Positions 22,391 through 34,084 of a stretch of DNA of 64,000 nt are shown one piece after another. A program made the translations under genes and the position numbers. The DNA lies in the NCBI RefSeq assembly GCF_026914185.1, contig NC_070561.1, positions 3,534,001-3,598,000 of the forward strand, given 5' to 3'. This stretch comes from Puccinia triticina. Its lineage: Eukaryota; Basidiomycota; Pucciniomycetes; Pucciniales; Pucciniaceae. The notes below the pieces were generated by a model that ran no database searches, had not been told where the DNA came from, and was given only the letters and a program-made list of their open reading frames with translations. How positions within the stretch are numbered: position 1 is the first letter of the stretch; each line of letters begins with the position of its first letter.

Positions 22391-23920
22391 TTGGATAGGA
22401 ACCAGTACACGGTGTGGTGCTCCATTGGTGTGACAATGCCAAAAGCACATTGCAGAGGTATTGAGACAGCATAGATACAGCTATCATTCATTATAAGAGG
22501 AGGAAGTTATATACAATACAAGCAGTGTATGTGTTGATGGGAGGAATGGATTCATTACAGATACAGACAGATGGATGAGGGATAGTGTTAGCACGGACGG
22601 AACGGCAGACTAGGATCATGTAGGATGGACGGTGTGATCAGGGATGGAATGGAGGACCATGACTAGGTAGGATGGCAGGGAGGTGGAAGGATGTTATCAA
22701 TAGAAGAGGTGGAAGGTATTGGGAGCACATGTCTCAACCAGGAATGGAAGGGAGGATGGTGTGGTGTATCAAGTAAGGCAGTGTTGTAAGGGTATATTAT
22801 CTTTATAAGGGTGGTATATTACTTTATAAGGGTCTAGGATTCAGTATGATGGGATATGGATGTAAGTATTAATTAGGGAGGAGGAAGAAGGAAGGATGGA
22901 GCAAGGTGGGAGGAGAGGCTTTGACCCCCAATATTCTGGATGGAAGAAGGCAACAGCTGGACATGCAGGCATATGGTAGGTTACGGAAGGTTGTTTGGGT
23001 CACCTAGCAACACATGATATCATGCAGTGCAGCATATGCAGGCAGATAAGGTGTTCAAGGAGCCTGCCTGCAGGATCAATTACATCATTGTTTGGCAGGC
23101 AGTGCAACACATGCATATATTGCTGTGCAACTGATATCCCCTCCTGCAGAATCCATTACCTCATTGTTTGGCAGGCAGTGCAACACATGCATATCTTGCT
23201 GTGCAACTGATATCCCCTGCAGAAAATAGCCCTCACAAGGAGTTCCCCTGGAGCTAAATTCCCTCACCCTTCAATATATAAGGAGGCCTCTTTCCCCCCC
23301 TCATCAGATCTTTTCCCCATCAGCCTACAGAGGTTTGGTCACAGTGGTTAGTTTAGTTACAGTGGTAGTTTAGTGGTATTTTAGTGGTAGTGGTAGTGGT
23401 AGTGGTAGTGTTAAGTTTGAGTCAGTAGTAGTAGTAGTAGTCAGGAGCTCTAGTAGTAATTAAAGTGCCTTATCAAGAGATTGTTAAGGAAGAGATTATT
23501 ACCAATTTCATCAACAACAATTATAACAAGTAGTAGTAGTGTAGTAGCAACCAGGAGCTCTAGTATTGATTAAAGTGCCTTATCAAGAGATTGCTTAAGG
23601 AAGAGATCATTACCAACCTTCTCATCAACAACCCAACATCAACAACAATTGTATTTTACATAATTGATCCCACTGGATTACATTATCCCTCCAGCATCAG
23701 AAGTTGTAACAGATCTGCAAGAATAGTGATTTGAGGAATCTAGGTCTGATAGAGATTACTATACAAAAGTAAGATCTATCTTGGAATCAGCCACATCTTT
23801 ATAAATATTGATTACAAGACTCTTAGTTATTTGCATAGTACCATTAGAGGGCCAGGTCTTTCAAACCACCCGTAAGTTGTAATAGCCTTTCAACCTATTA
23901 GCAATTTATTTCCCCCTCAG
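22391..23920 (+). mobile_element. Probable solo LTR or LTR-like insertion inside ORF1
   Basis: About 1.5 kb of non-coding, simple-sequence-rich DNA separates two blocks of ORF1. It starts near TGTGGTGCTCC at 22406 and is preceded by ACGG, like the Gypsy LTR at 24548. At about 23240-23290 it has a promoter-like block (CCCCTGGAGCTAAATTCCCTCA, then ATATATAAGGAGGCCTC) that closely matches the promoter block of the Gypsy LTRs. It also holds a pair of about 28-bp repeats (23070-23130 and 23160-23215), GTAGTG runs (23380-23440) and a direct repeat of about 65 bp (23443-23508 and 23553-23620). The right boundary and target duplication were not found. Confidence 0.45.
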
Positions 23921-24547
23921 AGGATATTTTCACCAAATAAACATTGAGTGTCCCACAAGAGTCCCTACAACGGGCTTCCCATTCCCCAGCAAATACCTCC
24001 AGGCCTACAATGAATGGTTGGTGAATCACCAGGGGTTCTACACGGTGGTAGCCAAAATCCCCACCCACGCGAAGTTCCTCGTCTGGCTGTCGGGCCATAA
24101 ACGGAACTGCGACGCCATCATACAGAACTACGGATACATGACGGGTTTACGGTATGATATCGCGGTTCAGGTCAATGCTTTCTCGGCAAGGGTGCCTCTA
24201 AGCGACGGGCGCCTCTTGGTGGTCAACATCTCGGTCTATAGGGAGACGATTGTCCAGAAGATGTACGCTAAGGCCGCTAGGTTCGAAGAGGTCGAGTTCA
24301 CCAACAACCCTTATGCAGCAGGCGGCAGGCAAGTAGGCTGGGATCCAATCACAGGCCTACCTAAATCCAAACCAAACGACTCGGACAACACCCCCCTCCA
24401 CTTACAACAACCATCCGTCAAGGCTGGACATAATCAGAATCCCACCAAGGAAAACCCAAAACCGTCCGAAGGCTCTAACCAAAAGACCCAACGGCAAGGA
24501 GGATACAAGGGGAACCGTTTCAACCCATGCCATAACGACCGAGACGG
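23921..24547 (+). CDS. Gag-like ORF1 of the split-repeat retroelement, C-terminal part (broken by Gypsy insertion)
   Basis: The open frame runs through TTGFPFPSKYLQAYNEWLV, then FLVWLSGHKRNCDAIIQNYGYMTGLRYD and a basic Gln/Asn-rich tail, and stops being element sequence at 24547. The start at 23921 is only the first base after a possible acceptor (CCCCCTCAG). At 24548 the Gypsy LTR begins. After the 3' LTR the frame continues at 35535 (duplicated ACGG) with a Gly run and a stop at 35576-35578, which proves a clean insertion. The role is inferred as Gag-like or nucleic-acid binding. No zinc knuckle is visible. Confidence 0.6.
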
Positions 24548-25604
24548 TGTGGTCATTATTCCTGTGTTTGTAGGAGGAAAATTCAAACTTTTATGTGTAC
24601 TCACAGAACACCGCAAGATACGGCCAAAAGGACATCAGAAATGGAATCTAGGACCAAAATAACCCCTAGTCACCCACTGAAACCACCCTCATATCTCTAC
24701 CGGATCAGAAGATACGCAAATCACCCCTTTCACGCACCAGTCCAAATGGGTTCACACACAGACTCAACTCTTGGCTACCATACTTGGCATAATGCATACG
24801 GCACATGAATTACTTTTCTTCCTTCCTTTTATCAGTCCTCACCTCCTATTTTCTCTGTGCATATGTTTGTTTCTCATTTGCATACCTATGGTCTTGGAAA
24901 ATCCTTGTATGAATATATATGATCCTGTTTGCATATCAAAGGGACGCATTGTAGATAGTCTAGCTAAATTCCCTCAGTTTAGCTAGACTATTCCCTCAAA
25001 GCTGCTCCCCTGGAGCTAAATTCCCTCATCATTGTCTATATAAGGAGGCCTCTGCCTGCCAGTTGTTTTCTCCTCATCCCATCAGGGGACATTCCCCCTC
25101 AGATCCTAATGCCATCCGGCGGTCTGTATTCCCTACTCACTTATCACTCATATTATCTATCCATATCACAGTTATCAGCTCACACCACCACTCAGTTCAC
25201 ATACCTTTCACACTTTATTTGAAATTCATATCACCACTCAGTCACACACCTTTCACCAGTAACCAGTCCCCGGTTCCACTCCTGGTTGAGCTTAGCTCCC
25301 TCTCACCCTCATCACCCCTCATGTTCTGAACTTATATACCCTCAGGCCAAGGACCTAGGTTCAAGCCTCACTCGAGACATCAAGTCACCGTCACCTATCA
25401 CATACATCAGTAACCCCATCAACCTCGGACATCGACAACAATCCTCTTATATATCTCATCTTCAAACATATCCTATCACAAAATAAATTGCCAAGCTTAC
25501 CTTGGTGGTCTTGTTTTCTGATATACAGAAAGGCAGAGCTTGCACCTCATCCATATCTTTCGCCATTCAGCAAAAGGGTCTCACGACACCTTTTGAGTCT
25601 TACA
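24548..25604 (+). repeat. 5' LTR of the non-autonomous Gypsy element
   Basis: 1,057 bp from TGTGGTCATT to TTACA. It contains one promoter-like block (CTATATAAGG at 25036-25045). Apart from a duplication in the 3' copy, the two LTRs are nearly identical, pointing to a recent insertion. Confidence 0.9.
25036..25045 (+). promoter_or_regulatory. TATA box in 5' LTR
   Basis: CTATATAAGG stands downstream of repeated ...AAATTCCCTC motifs (three in about 70 bp), a layout shared by both LTRs and by the LTR-like insertion at 22.4-23.9 kb. It is the likely U3 core promoter. Confidence 0.6.
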
Positions 25605-28060
25605 AGGGAGTCCCCAACGTGATTGGATTACCGTATAATTGGATTGTCGAACGAAGTCAACCAAATTAGTCGAATACTCGAATAAGAAGAAAGAACAACA
25701 AATCTATCAGCCACTACTGTCATTAATAAACAGAAAACTCAGTTACTCTGAAGATCAACTAGTCTACTGAAAAAGACTATCCAGCGACGAAAAAGACTCA
25801 ACATCTCTGAAGAATAAAGATTGAACAACGAACCAGTACTGAAGGACGTATCTTGAAGAAAGCAGCCAGTTATATACCAGAAGACGGAAGATTGCCAAAG
25901 GATTTGGATAACTAGGATCCTGTTAGAAGAGAACGTTGGAGCACCACTCGAAGGAAGCGGACGATTAGAAGCTCGGAAGAAAGGTTATTGCACCTGAAGA
26001 AGCCGGACAGACATAGACTCTGGATAATCGTATACTGTTAGAAAAACCCTCCCAGCTACTATCAGTTATTTGGAATAAACCCCTCAGCTTGCCCTGGTAA
26101 AGAGACCAGAGACCATTTATAATCAAGAAAATCAGAGATTAGCAGGATAAAAACTCAACAGATAGAATTTTTTTAGAACAACCAGAAAATCAACAGAAGT
26201 CAACATGGGCTTACCATTTACAAACATGCCAGAATTGGAAGGCGGATTTGCTCCTCTAGAAACTCCTTCGAGAAACCGATTTTTTTCAAACACTTCGAAC
26301 TGGAATCCACAAACCGGTTTACCACCACCACGCCCAGACAAAGGCAAAGGACCTGCAAACACGTATAGAGATCAAGAGGAAGGCGGAAATGAATCAGACT
26401 CCGGTACACCTCAGAACGAAAGTCGACCTAGACCACAAGCTCAGGGATACGGGATGCATAATGTTCGCCAATCTGAAGGACTTATGGAAGAAGAAGACAA
26501 GCCTCCTGTCATGCAAAGAGGAGCACCAAAAATTATTAAAAACCCGGGATTGCTCTACAACGGGACCCACTTTATGAAGTTTTTAAAACGATACGAGAGA
26601 GCAGCAAGGACATACCAGGCAACGGATTACGATAAGGCGTTACAGATTGGACAATTTGTGCAGACGGAGGAACTCAAAAGCGAACTCGAGGCAATGGACG
26701 GATACGACGAATGCGATTGGAAGAAATTACGAAAAGATATGGTAGAATCGTGGGGCGAATTGGACGACACAGTTCTATACACCACAGCCGATCTAATCAA
26801 AGTAGCAGAAGAATACTCCAAGGAAGGTCAACTTAGTAGTCATCGAGAATACAAAGCATACCTTGGGAAATTCACCACCATCCTCAAGTATCTAGTCAGC
26901 AATGAGCACATAAACAAAAAAGAGGATGCTTCGCTATTATTTTTAAGTGCATTTTCAAAAGAAAGTCAGAAGAATATCCGGAGATCACTCGTCAGCCAAG
27001 GAAGACTACCCAAGGGGAAGGATGGAAGTAACAAACCGCCACTCTGGGACCATGCGATAGAAGCAGCCGAGTTGGAAATACAAACGGAAGAAAATGGATA
27101 TGTAGATGTACAAAGCTTTGCCGATTTGAACCGGGTCATGCAAAAAACCATGGACACTCAGAAGGGAGATAGTCGTCGACAAGAAAAGATGATTACCGAC
27201 ACGCCTAACTCCAAAGTAGAAGATAAACAGGTTCAAGAACTCACTCAAGAGATATCAGCTCTCAAACAACAAATGCGAAGTTTAGTCCCAGTTACATACA
27301 ACCAAAACCGTCCGGCAGATAGGCCATCAGATCGATCAGAATTCTCACGAGGGAATGGAAGACCTTCAACACCGCTCTATGAAAGCCAGACTTGTTACCA
27401 CTGCCATAGGGAGGGTCACTCCACCACTCGGTGCGGGGAAATGCTGAAAGATGAAGCACAAGGCTTGGTAAAACGTAACGGGAAGGACTGGTACTTACCA
27501 AATGGCCAGCACATTCCTTGGAATCCAACTAGGCCCATCCGAACAGTTGTAGCTACCGCGTCAGCAGACCCTAAAATGCAAGAAGCAGCTCGGGAACATC
27601 AAGGGCCTGTACCATAGGAAATTTGTTTTTTGCCCGCGCGAAAAACAAGTTCCTTTTTTTCGATATTGTGTTTTTCGGAACCGGAAAACAGCCTGTTGAT
27701 AAACGCGTACCACAGACTCCCTCTCTTGACCTGATCAAACATCCAGACAAACTCGTCCACCCATCAAGACACCAACAGCCACCCAATCCCATCAAGGCAC
27801 CACACAAATCACCCCGGCCATCCAGCACTTCTGAAACAATGATCAATAACCAGATTGTTGCTGCCCTGGCTGCTGCCGGAGCAGCAATTATGGAAATGGA
27901 TCACATCTTGATTACACTAGCCGCCGCCGGAGTAGCTTGCAAGTATCTCGGGAGTCTGTGGAATACCTACGAGGCGTATTATGGCGATGGAGGGCAAGCT
28001 TGATACACTCGATTCCTACTGGATGAGGTCAGGCCCGAGCTCTTCCGCGAAATCACCAGG

Positions 28061-29117
28061 ATGGAACGCACAACCTTCGACAATCTAGTGGCAGAATTGA
28101 CAATGAATGGCCTCCTGAAGAACGGCCGATCAGTCTCTGTTGAAGAACAGGTCCTAATTTTCTTGGATATCGTGTGTCACAATAACAACATGCGCCAGAC
28201 AGCGGTCAAGTTCCGCCGTGGCTTGTTTACAATTACTCGGTGAGCAGTTGCTTACTTTGCAAAATAATTGATCGTTTCTATTCATTAACAATGTGTGCCG
28301 TTTGATCAGGTACTTCGGAATTGTTCTCGAATCACTCGTCGCTATATATCCGAACTATGTGAAATTTGACATGGAGATGTGTCAACAACCTGAGGCGATT
28401 TCAGAAAACCCCAAGTATAAAGCTTTCAAGAATGCTCTAGGCGCTCTCGACGGGGTATTTGTACCTGCGACTGTACCAGCTGAGATTCAGAGCCCATGGC
28501 GAAACCGGAAACATTTCGTGGCCCAGAACGTACTTGCAGCGGTTAACTTCAACTTCGAATTTGTTTATGTCTTGGCTGGATGGGAAGGAAGTGCTCATGA
28601 TACGCGAGTCTTCAACGATGCCACATCCAAAGGTCTCAAGATCCCTCAAAAGAACTACTTCCTCGCCGATGCCGGATACGGCCTTCGACAAGGCTTAATG
28701 ACACCATATCGAGGTGTCCGATACCATCTCAAAGAACAAGCACAATCTGGTCTGAAGCCGTCAAACAAACGAGAGCTGTACAACTTACGACACGCCTTGC
28801 TCCGCAACACCGTTGAACGTATCTTTGGATGTATCAAGAGGAAGTTTTCGATCCTCCAATCAGCACCCAAGCTTGATTTAAACAAACAAATCCGTTTGAT
28901 CTATGCTCTCTGCATGCTTTGGAATTACATCCGAAGTCATGAGAGCATTGAAAACCTCTTCGATGATCCTGAGGAAGATGCCCGAGTATTTGCACGTACC
29001 CGAATGGACTCAGAACGGTTCGATGTTACCGAGGAGGATGCGATCATGAAGCAAAGGCGCGATCGCCTGGCGAAGAAGCTCTGGGAACAATATCAAGCCT
29101 ATACAAGGCAAAAATAG
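28061..29117 (+). CDS. PIF/Harbinger DDE transposase
   Basis: Two exons, 28061-28239 and 28310-29117, join over a 70-bp intron (GTGAGC...CAG, phase 2), giving 328 residues from MERTTF. Helix-turn-helix region in exon 1 (EEQVLIFLDIVCHNNNMRQTA). The DDE_Tnp_4 core follows: Asp in GALDGVFVPA, Asp in GSAHDTRVFND, then FLADAGYGL, YRGVRYHLKE, and Glu in NTVERIFGCIKRKF. The catalytic core looks whole. Upstream, codons that look like the usual N-terminus (about 27980-28025, ...SYWMR) are one base out of frame with VRPELFREITRM, and the frame before 28061 holds a TGA at 28001. So there may be a one-base indel near 28025, or translation may start at 28061. It acts with the Myb-like protein of the same element. 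Confidence 0.8.
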
Positions 29118-29338
29118 TTTTTTTTTCTTATGTCTTTTTTTTCTTATGTCACCTATCATGTCATACTATAAAAAAACAAGCATAGGTTCCAAAGAGAAAT
29201 TTTGAAGAACATAAATAGTGCATGTTAAAACTATTGAAATCACTAAAAAAATAACTGTGAATTAAAAAAAAGTCTGTCAGCAACGAAGATGAAAGAGATG
29301 GAATATAGTATTTAGCTTTTAGACTCACATGTGTTAGA

Positions 29339-30542
29339 TCATGCTTTCTGGTTTGCCTTTGATACATGCTTCTCGAGCCAAGCTTGGCAAACTTCGAAGT
29401 TGGAAGTACAATTGAGGGTTATGAAAGTTGAGGCCTTATCTTCGTGTTCGAGCACAGAAACATATTCAATGTACAAGTTGACCGGGACAATACCGAAGAA
29501 CTTCTTGGAGCAAAGGTCGAGGGCCACCTCTTTGACCGATTGGTTTGGTCGGGGTCGCAATTGAATGTTCTTCATCTTTTGGGTTGTTTGATATCGCTGA
29601 GGCAATCTGTGTGAATGATTCCATGAGACCTTTCGAGTTCTCCGAGACGGCCTGGATTGCACCGTTGATGCTGTCCATTTCAGACTTGATGAGCATGTTC
29701 TTGGATTCTCGCACACGTTTGGGTTTCGCATTTGAGGTGGTGGTTTTGAGAGACGATGGGGGGTTCACTTCCACATCACTATCGTCTTCGTCATCGTCTT
29801 CCATCGCCATTTTTCTCTTGACTGCCGGCGTGAGTTTGATTGCATCGGTTGTCACCGGAGGGAGCAGATTACCCACATCTTTGCCAACGGCGGCCGTTCC
29901 ATCAAAGACACTGAGCGCAAGATCGTACAGGGGAAACGACTTGCCCTTCAGTTTGGAAAATTCTCTTTGAGGGTGTGTTTCAAGCAGCTCAGCCCAAACT
30001 TTTTCGTCGGCAGTCACCGTTTGAAGCTCCTCATCCCACCCGAATTCGCTTTGGTCTCGAAGAAACTTGAAGTCAAGGAAAAGTTTTCGGAGGGCATTCT
30101 TTTGGTTCCTGCATTGATCACCGGTAAGATTCGTTCCAAGCTTTTCGTTCAGTTTTTTCACAACCACTGGCCAAGCTTCCTTCTTCAAACCGCCATTATC
30201 GGTTTGTTTTCCAGCAGCATATTGTGTTGCTATAAGCTCCAGCAGGGCCGACCGTTCGTTGTTTGTCCAGATGTGGGGTGGTGATTTGGATTCAACATCG
30301 TCATCGTCGTCGTTTTGGTCGTCCTTGGTTTTTTTTTTAGGTTTCTTGGGAGCAGCTTTTGTTGGCGGTGGTGGCTTTGTTGCAGGCGTGCTGGATGGTA
30401 CGGTGGGTGGTGGGGTGTCCATGAGGACTGCAGGATCGATATTTTGCATTTCCATGAGCTGACCGCCAGTGATGGGCGATGATGAGCGGCGCGACCGGAA
30501 ATCGGGTGAAGAAACAGGGTCAGGCCTGTTTCTGGAAATCAA
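29339..30542 (-). pseudogene. Myb/SANT-like protein of the second Harbinger element, C-terminal frameshift
   Basis: The main frame (29466-30542) codes for a Pro- and Asp-rich N-terminus with a Lys-rich NLS-like stretch (KKPKKKTKD). A Myb_DNA-bind_3 domain follows (WTNNERSALLELIATQYAAG ... FGWDEELQTVTADEKVWAELLETHP ... FPLYDLALSVF). After about residue 315 the sequence changes from family-like to unlike. The expected C-terminal block (FFGIVPVNLYIEYVSVLEHED ... WLEKHV) is open in another frame at 29339-29600. A one- or two-base indel near 29565-29580 (a T/G run) would explain it. It is convergent with the transposase, as in the Harbinger copy at 1-2404. If translated as is, the DNA-binding part is intact but the C-terminal, probably protein-contact, part is lost. 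Confidence 0.7.
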
Positions 30543-31149
30543 TCGTTTTGAAAGAAAAACGACATTTGGTTCTCCTCAAAAACATGTGTTGTGGTACATG
30601 TTTTTTGGTGAAAACTGTTTTTCACAAAGAAACTTGTTTTCCGGGCGGAAAACAGTTTTCTGGACCGCTATGGTACAGGCCCCAAAATTCGCAGCCAGTC
30701 AAAACCTCCGCACAAATAATTGAGTGGCAACCACCAACCCTGGGGGCGGAAAATTACCTTAAATCTCATCCAATGACAAGGTCAGAAGCTCAGAAAGGAC
30801 GAAGAAACGTAAGGATCCAGGAGCCCGGCCAAGAGGAACAAATGGATGTCGACCAAGAAGAAGAACCTGAAACACCGGTACGCAGCCCAGCAAAACGAAT
30901 GGTCGAGAAAGTATGGAGCAAAGAGAAGGGACTAGCTGAAAAAGGGAAGGAATTGAATCCGGAAGAAACACTACTCCAGGAACTAGACAACATCAAGATA
31001 CCAACAACATTTGCTCAGCTCACGGAAATCTCACCAGCATAACAACCCAGATTATCTCCACTTTACAAGAAAGATTTCCAGGAGCCACACAAGGAAGAAA
31101 AGTATCAGTACCACTTGCAAGAATAGGCCAAGGAAAGGAAGAGAATAAC

Positions 31150-32058
31150 ATGAAGGATCTTGGTACCAACAGTATTAAAGCTGGCAACTTAGACATAGGA
31201 ATCCAATTGGAGCACAAATCACTTCCACCTACATTAGATCTACTATCCTGGAGGTTGATTCTTTGGTTAACAATTTTAGGCGGAATCAAGAAACTATCAA
31301 AGATCAGTATGAAAAGCTTTGTGGTTATCAATCAAATTATATTGGTTATTATTTTATATCTTTTCCGACTTGCTAAAGAAATGGTCCAAAACCTAAACAG
31401 GACGTGTGCTGGCCTTATTCATATGGCCAAAGAAGGAGTTCAGCTTCAACAATTCAATTTGGATTTGATCAAAGATACCATTAAATACACAAGAGACAAG
31501 CTATGGCACATCAAAAACAATAATCAAGCGGGAAATTTTATCAGCTGCATTCAAGATCTCAACAAGCTCAAAGACAAAATCTTCAACAAGCATCTCTTCA
31601 AACCTCACTTGGATCAACATGAAGAAATTTTCAACAAACCTTCACCTCAGGACCCAGGACCCACAGATACGGACCCTGAAGAAAAGAAAGACAGAACCAT
31701 CAATCTATGCCACCCAAATGACAATTTTACAGATCTCAAACCAATAAGCTCACCAACTTCAATCAAACCAAATACAATTTGTCAGCCTTCTGAAGAAACA
31801 CTTGAGACTCCGCCGCCACCAGTTCCTCCGGATATTGCCTCAAAACCAAATCATTCAAGAAATGAATCAAAACTGAAACAAGAATACAGATCAATCAACA
31901 ATCTATCTCAACTCAAATCACACAGGAATCAATTTCTCCTCTTATTTCACTTACTCAAGAAGCTCATTTTGAAATCAACCCTGAAGATTCCGCCAGACCG
32001 CTTTGGACAACTCCAGAAAACCTTCAACCTCCCAAGGCTCCTTGTTGGAATTGGTTAA
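31150..32058 (+). CDS. ORF of unknown function with hydrophobic segments, in the non-autonomous Gypsy element
   Basis: 302 residues, Asn/Lys/Ser/Ile-rich. It lies where protease and pol would be expected. Residues about 29-75 hold two hydrophobic stretches (LILWLTILGG and SFVVINQIILVIILYLFRLA) that could cross a membrane. The middle is helical and basic, and a long Pro/Thr/Ser-rich part follows (TPPPPVPPDIASKP). I do not recognise a family. The open frame extends upstream of the Met and joins in style to the end of Gag, so it may be a Gag extension after a frameshift rather than a separate gene. An envelope-like role cannot be claimed: there is no signal peptide, cleavage site or Cys pattern. 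Confidence 0.35.
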   Translation: MKDLGTNSIKAGNLDIGIQLEHKSLPPTLDLLSWRLILWLTILGGIKKLSKISMKSFVVINQIILVIILYLFRLAKEMVQNLNRTCAGLIHMAKEGVQLQQFNLDLIKDTIKYTRDKLWHIKNNNQAGNFISCIQDLNKLKDKIFNKHLFKPHLDQHEEIFNKPSPQDPGPTDTDPEEKKDRTINLCHPNDNFTDLKPISSPTSIKPNTICQPSEETLETPPPPVPPDIASKPNHSRNESKLKQEYRSINNLSQLKSHRNQFLLLFHLLKKLILKSTLKIPPDRFGQLQKTFNLPRLLVGIG

Positions 32059-34070
32059 ACATTCATCATTTTTTCCTGTTTTCTTGTTTTCTACACTCAT
32101 CAAAATCAGATATCAGCTCTAAATTCTTACACTCTCAGAGTTAGAATCTTTTCAAGTTGGGGGAGGAACTTACACTTCTTTCACATATCAGTCATTCATT
32201 GCCCTCTTCCTTCCACCAATCTTCATTCTCAAGTTTTACTCTTTTTTTTATAAGTTGGGGGAGAAGACCTCTGTGTAGTTTTTGGCTTACAATTTCTCTT
32301 GGTTGAGGACAACCATCTAAGTTGGGGGAGGGGGTCTTTATTATCAGTCTCAAATCTCAGTCTTTCAAAAATTTCAGTTTTTTTAGCATCACTCAAAAAG
32401 TAAATACAGGCAGTCAGGACTCCATCACTTGGGCAGATACCTCGAACACAGGAGAAGGAAGCCAGGCTCAGCTTATTTCACTAGTAGACTCGGAAAGCCG
32501 GCGTATAAGTAATTGGCGCTATATCAGGGACAACTCGAGGGGGTTCAAAACAAGTACAATAAATCAAAGAAGACTCGATGCTTGCGAATCCCTCGTATTT
32601 GCGACTGGGTCGGGTGGAACACTATTAGCGGTCGGCCAACTCAAAAAAAAAAAAAAAACATTTTCTTTACCACTATTTATCACAAGGAAGATATACAAGC
32701 AGTGGCAATAGCTAGAAGCAAAAGTAGAACATATGCTTAGGAGGTTAATCTCTTCATGAACAAGAACTATTGTGCGGTCAGGAACAGAAAGAACGGTCGA
32801 TGCCTCAGACTCGCGGGCCAGGTCTAGATGGGATGAGAACAAAATCAGAATCAACAGGCTAGACATTATCAACGATTGGTGAAGGGAAACGAGTCAAGGC
32901 TAAGCTGACGAAATGGATTCCGAAGAAGAACAGTATGGAGGGAGAATCGATGAAGTCAATAACGGACTGTGGTGAAGAGCGTCAAGAGAGCCGCGGCGAC
33001 CCGGTGAATAACAAAGAGGGAGAATCAAGTCGAGGCGGGAAGTCGTTTCCTTTCAAGAGGACCCCATTGACCCCCGTGACAAGGAGAGAATAGGAGTTGA
33101 TTTCGAAACGATTGCGTTAGACATAACAAGGCTTCCAGTCAGAGTTCATTCGAATGCGATATGCATACGGTCGGGTCTTTCGTTTGAATGCACAAGTAAA
33201 GTGAATAATAAAAGGGAACAGGCAATTAGTTCTCTCTCGCAAACGCACTAGAAGGAGCTATCAATGGTGAATCTTCTGAAGATCATGCTTGAATTAAGAA
33301 GAAATCCAAACGAAGAAGATAGGAGGCGACGTACCTAGTTGAAGATCCGCTAGCCAAATCGATCGATGGAGTAGTCGTGGATCGTTGATAGGAGGCATGG
33401 AAGCTGCTGGAGATCGAAAGCCGGGATCGGACGAGCTAGAAAGGGATCACAGGCGCGAAGACCTGTCACGGACTTGTACTCCAAATCGGAGGAACGCACA
33501 CGTCACCATAAAGCGCAGAGCGCGACTGCGGGCGCAGCAGCGAGGCCCGCGCGACCAATCACGCAAAACCAGTACCCCCCGATGACTACTCGACACCCGA
33601 GGCGCGCGAAGAGCACGAAGGCACACGCAAAGCGGACTCCGCGCACACCAACCAACCACAAAACCCCTGGGAGGCTACAACCTTGAACCTGGGTTCAATT
33701 CCCACCAACAAACAAGCATTAAAACTTCAGCCAGAACGCCGGTTCAACCCCTACTCATGAACCCAGCTTTTTGCGCAAGCGGACTGCAGTTCAAATCCCC
33801 AGTAAAACCAACCTCTCTCAGTAATAGAACTTGGGTTCAAGTCCCACTCTCTGAAAAACACAAAAACTATCAGATAATGGGTTCAAAACACACACTCAAC
33901 CAAATTTATACCTCAAACCTCAAACAAGATCAGCTCGCCGCGTCTGCGGAGGATCACTGCTCAATCAACACTCAAGTCAAAGCATTATTTCATCATCTTT
34001 TTGGATCAAAGCTCTCCATCATATAAAATCAAACACAGTCATAAGTCATAATTGACTGGGGACAGTCAAT
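32059..34070 (+). other. Non-coding internal region of the non-autonomous Gypsy element
   Basis: About 2 kb with no supported gene. It has three extra polypurine motifs like the one before the 3' LTR: 32154-32167 (AAGTTGGGGGAGGA, identical), 32252-32264 and 32319-32332. It also has a 15-base A run near 32645. This is where pol sequence would be in a complete element. Confidence 0.6.
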
Positions 34071-34084
34071 AAGTTGGGGGAGGA
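34071..34084 (+). promoter_or_regulatory. Polypurine tract
   Basis: AAGTTGGGGGAGGA ends directly before the 3' LTR. It is the expected primer for plus-strand DNA synthesis. Confidence 0.8.

Larger units (their letters stand above)
27603..30682. mobile_element. Complete PIF/Harbinger transposon (TSD CAA)
   Basis: Ends are GGGCCTGTACCATAG at 27603 and its inverse CTATGGTACAGGCCC ending at 30682. The flanking 3-bp duplication is CAA (27600-27602 and 30683-30685). The inverted similarity extends inward (GCCCGCGCGAAAAACAAGT against ACTTGTTTTCCGGGCGGAAAAC). It carries a plus-strand transposase and a minus-strand Myb/SANT-like gene, convergent, 3,080 bp in all. It is inserted in the Gag of the non-autonomous Gypsy element. 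Confidence 0.92.
26205..31042 (+). pseudogene. Gypsy Gag with CCHC zinc knuckle, interrupted by a Harbinger transposon
   Basis: The first part (26205-27602, about 466 residues) has a retrotransposon-gag core (FLKRYERAARTYQATDYDKALQIGQF ... WGELDDTVLYT) and a CCHC knuckle (CYHCHREGHSTTRC). The Harbinger element 27603-30682 with TSD CAA splits it. The frame resumes at 30683 (NSQPVKTSAQIIEW) and ends at 31042. Insertion plus duplication is 3,083 bases, which accounts for the frame change, so excision would restore reading. Just after, a frame one base away continues with similar character (TTQIISTLQERFPGATQGRK) into the ORF at 31150, which suggests one small indel near 31030. It is a relative of the Gag at 54792-56948. 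There the sequence goes on into a protease (VDSGSQLNLISD); here that block is absent. Confidence 0.75.

Noticed and set aside
23070..23620. CRISPR-like or centromeric repeat
   Set aside because: Only two copies of each unit, no regular spacers; it is simple-sequence DNA in an LTR-like insertion.
25063..25329. 88-residue frame repeated three times (also 34609-34875 and 34993-35259)
   Set aside because: It is repeated only because the LTR block is repeated; no sign of protein-level conservation.
31150..32058. Envelope gene of a retrovirus-like element
   Set aside because: No signal peptide, cleavage site or cysteine pattern; the hydrophobic stretches alone are not enough.
33385..33686. Small basic frames in the Gypsy internal region
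   Set aside because: GC-rich shadows on both strands with no domain or conserved context.
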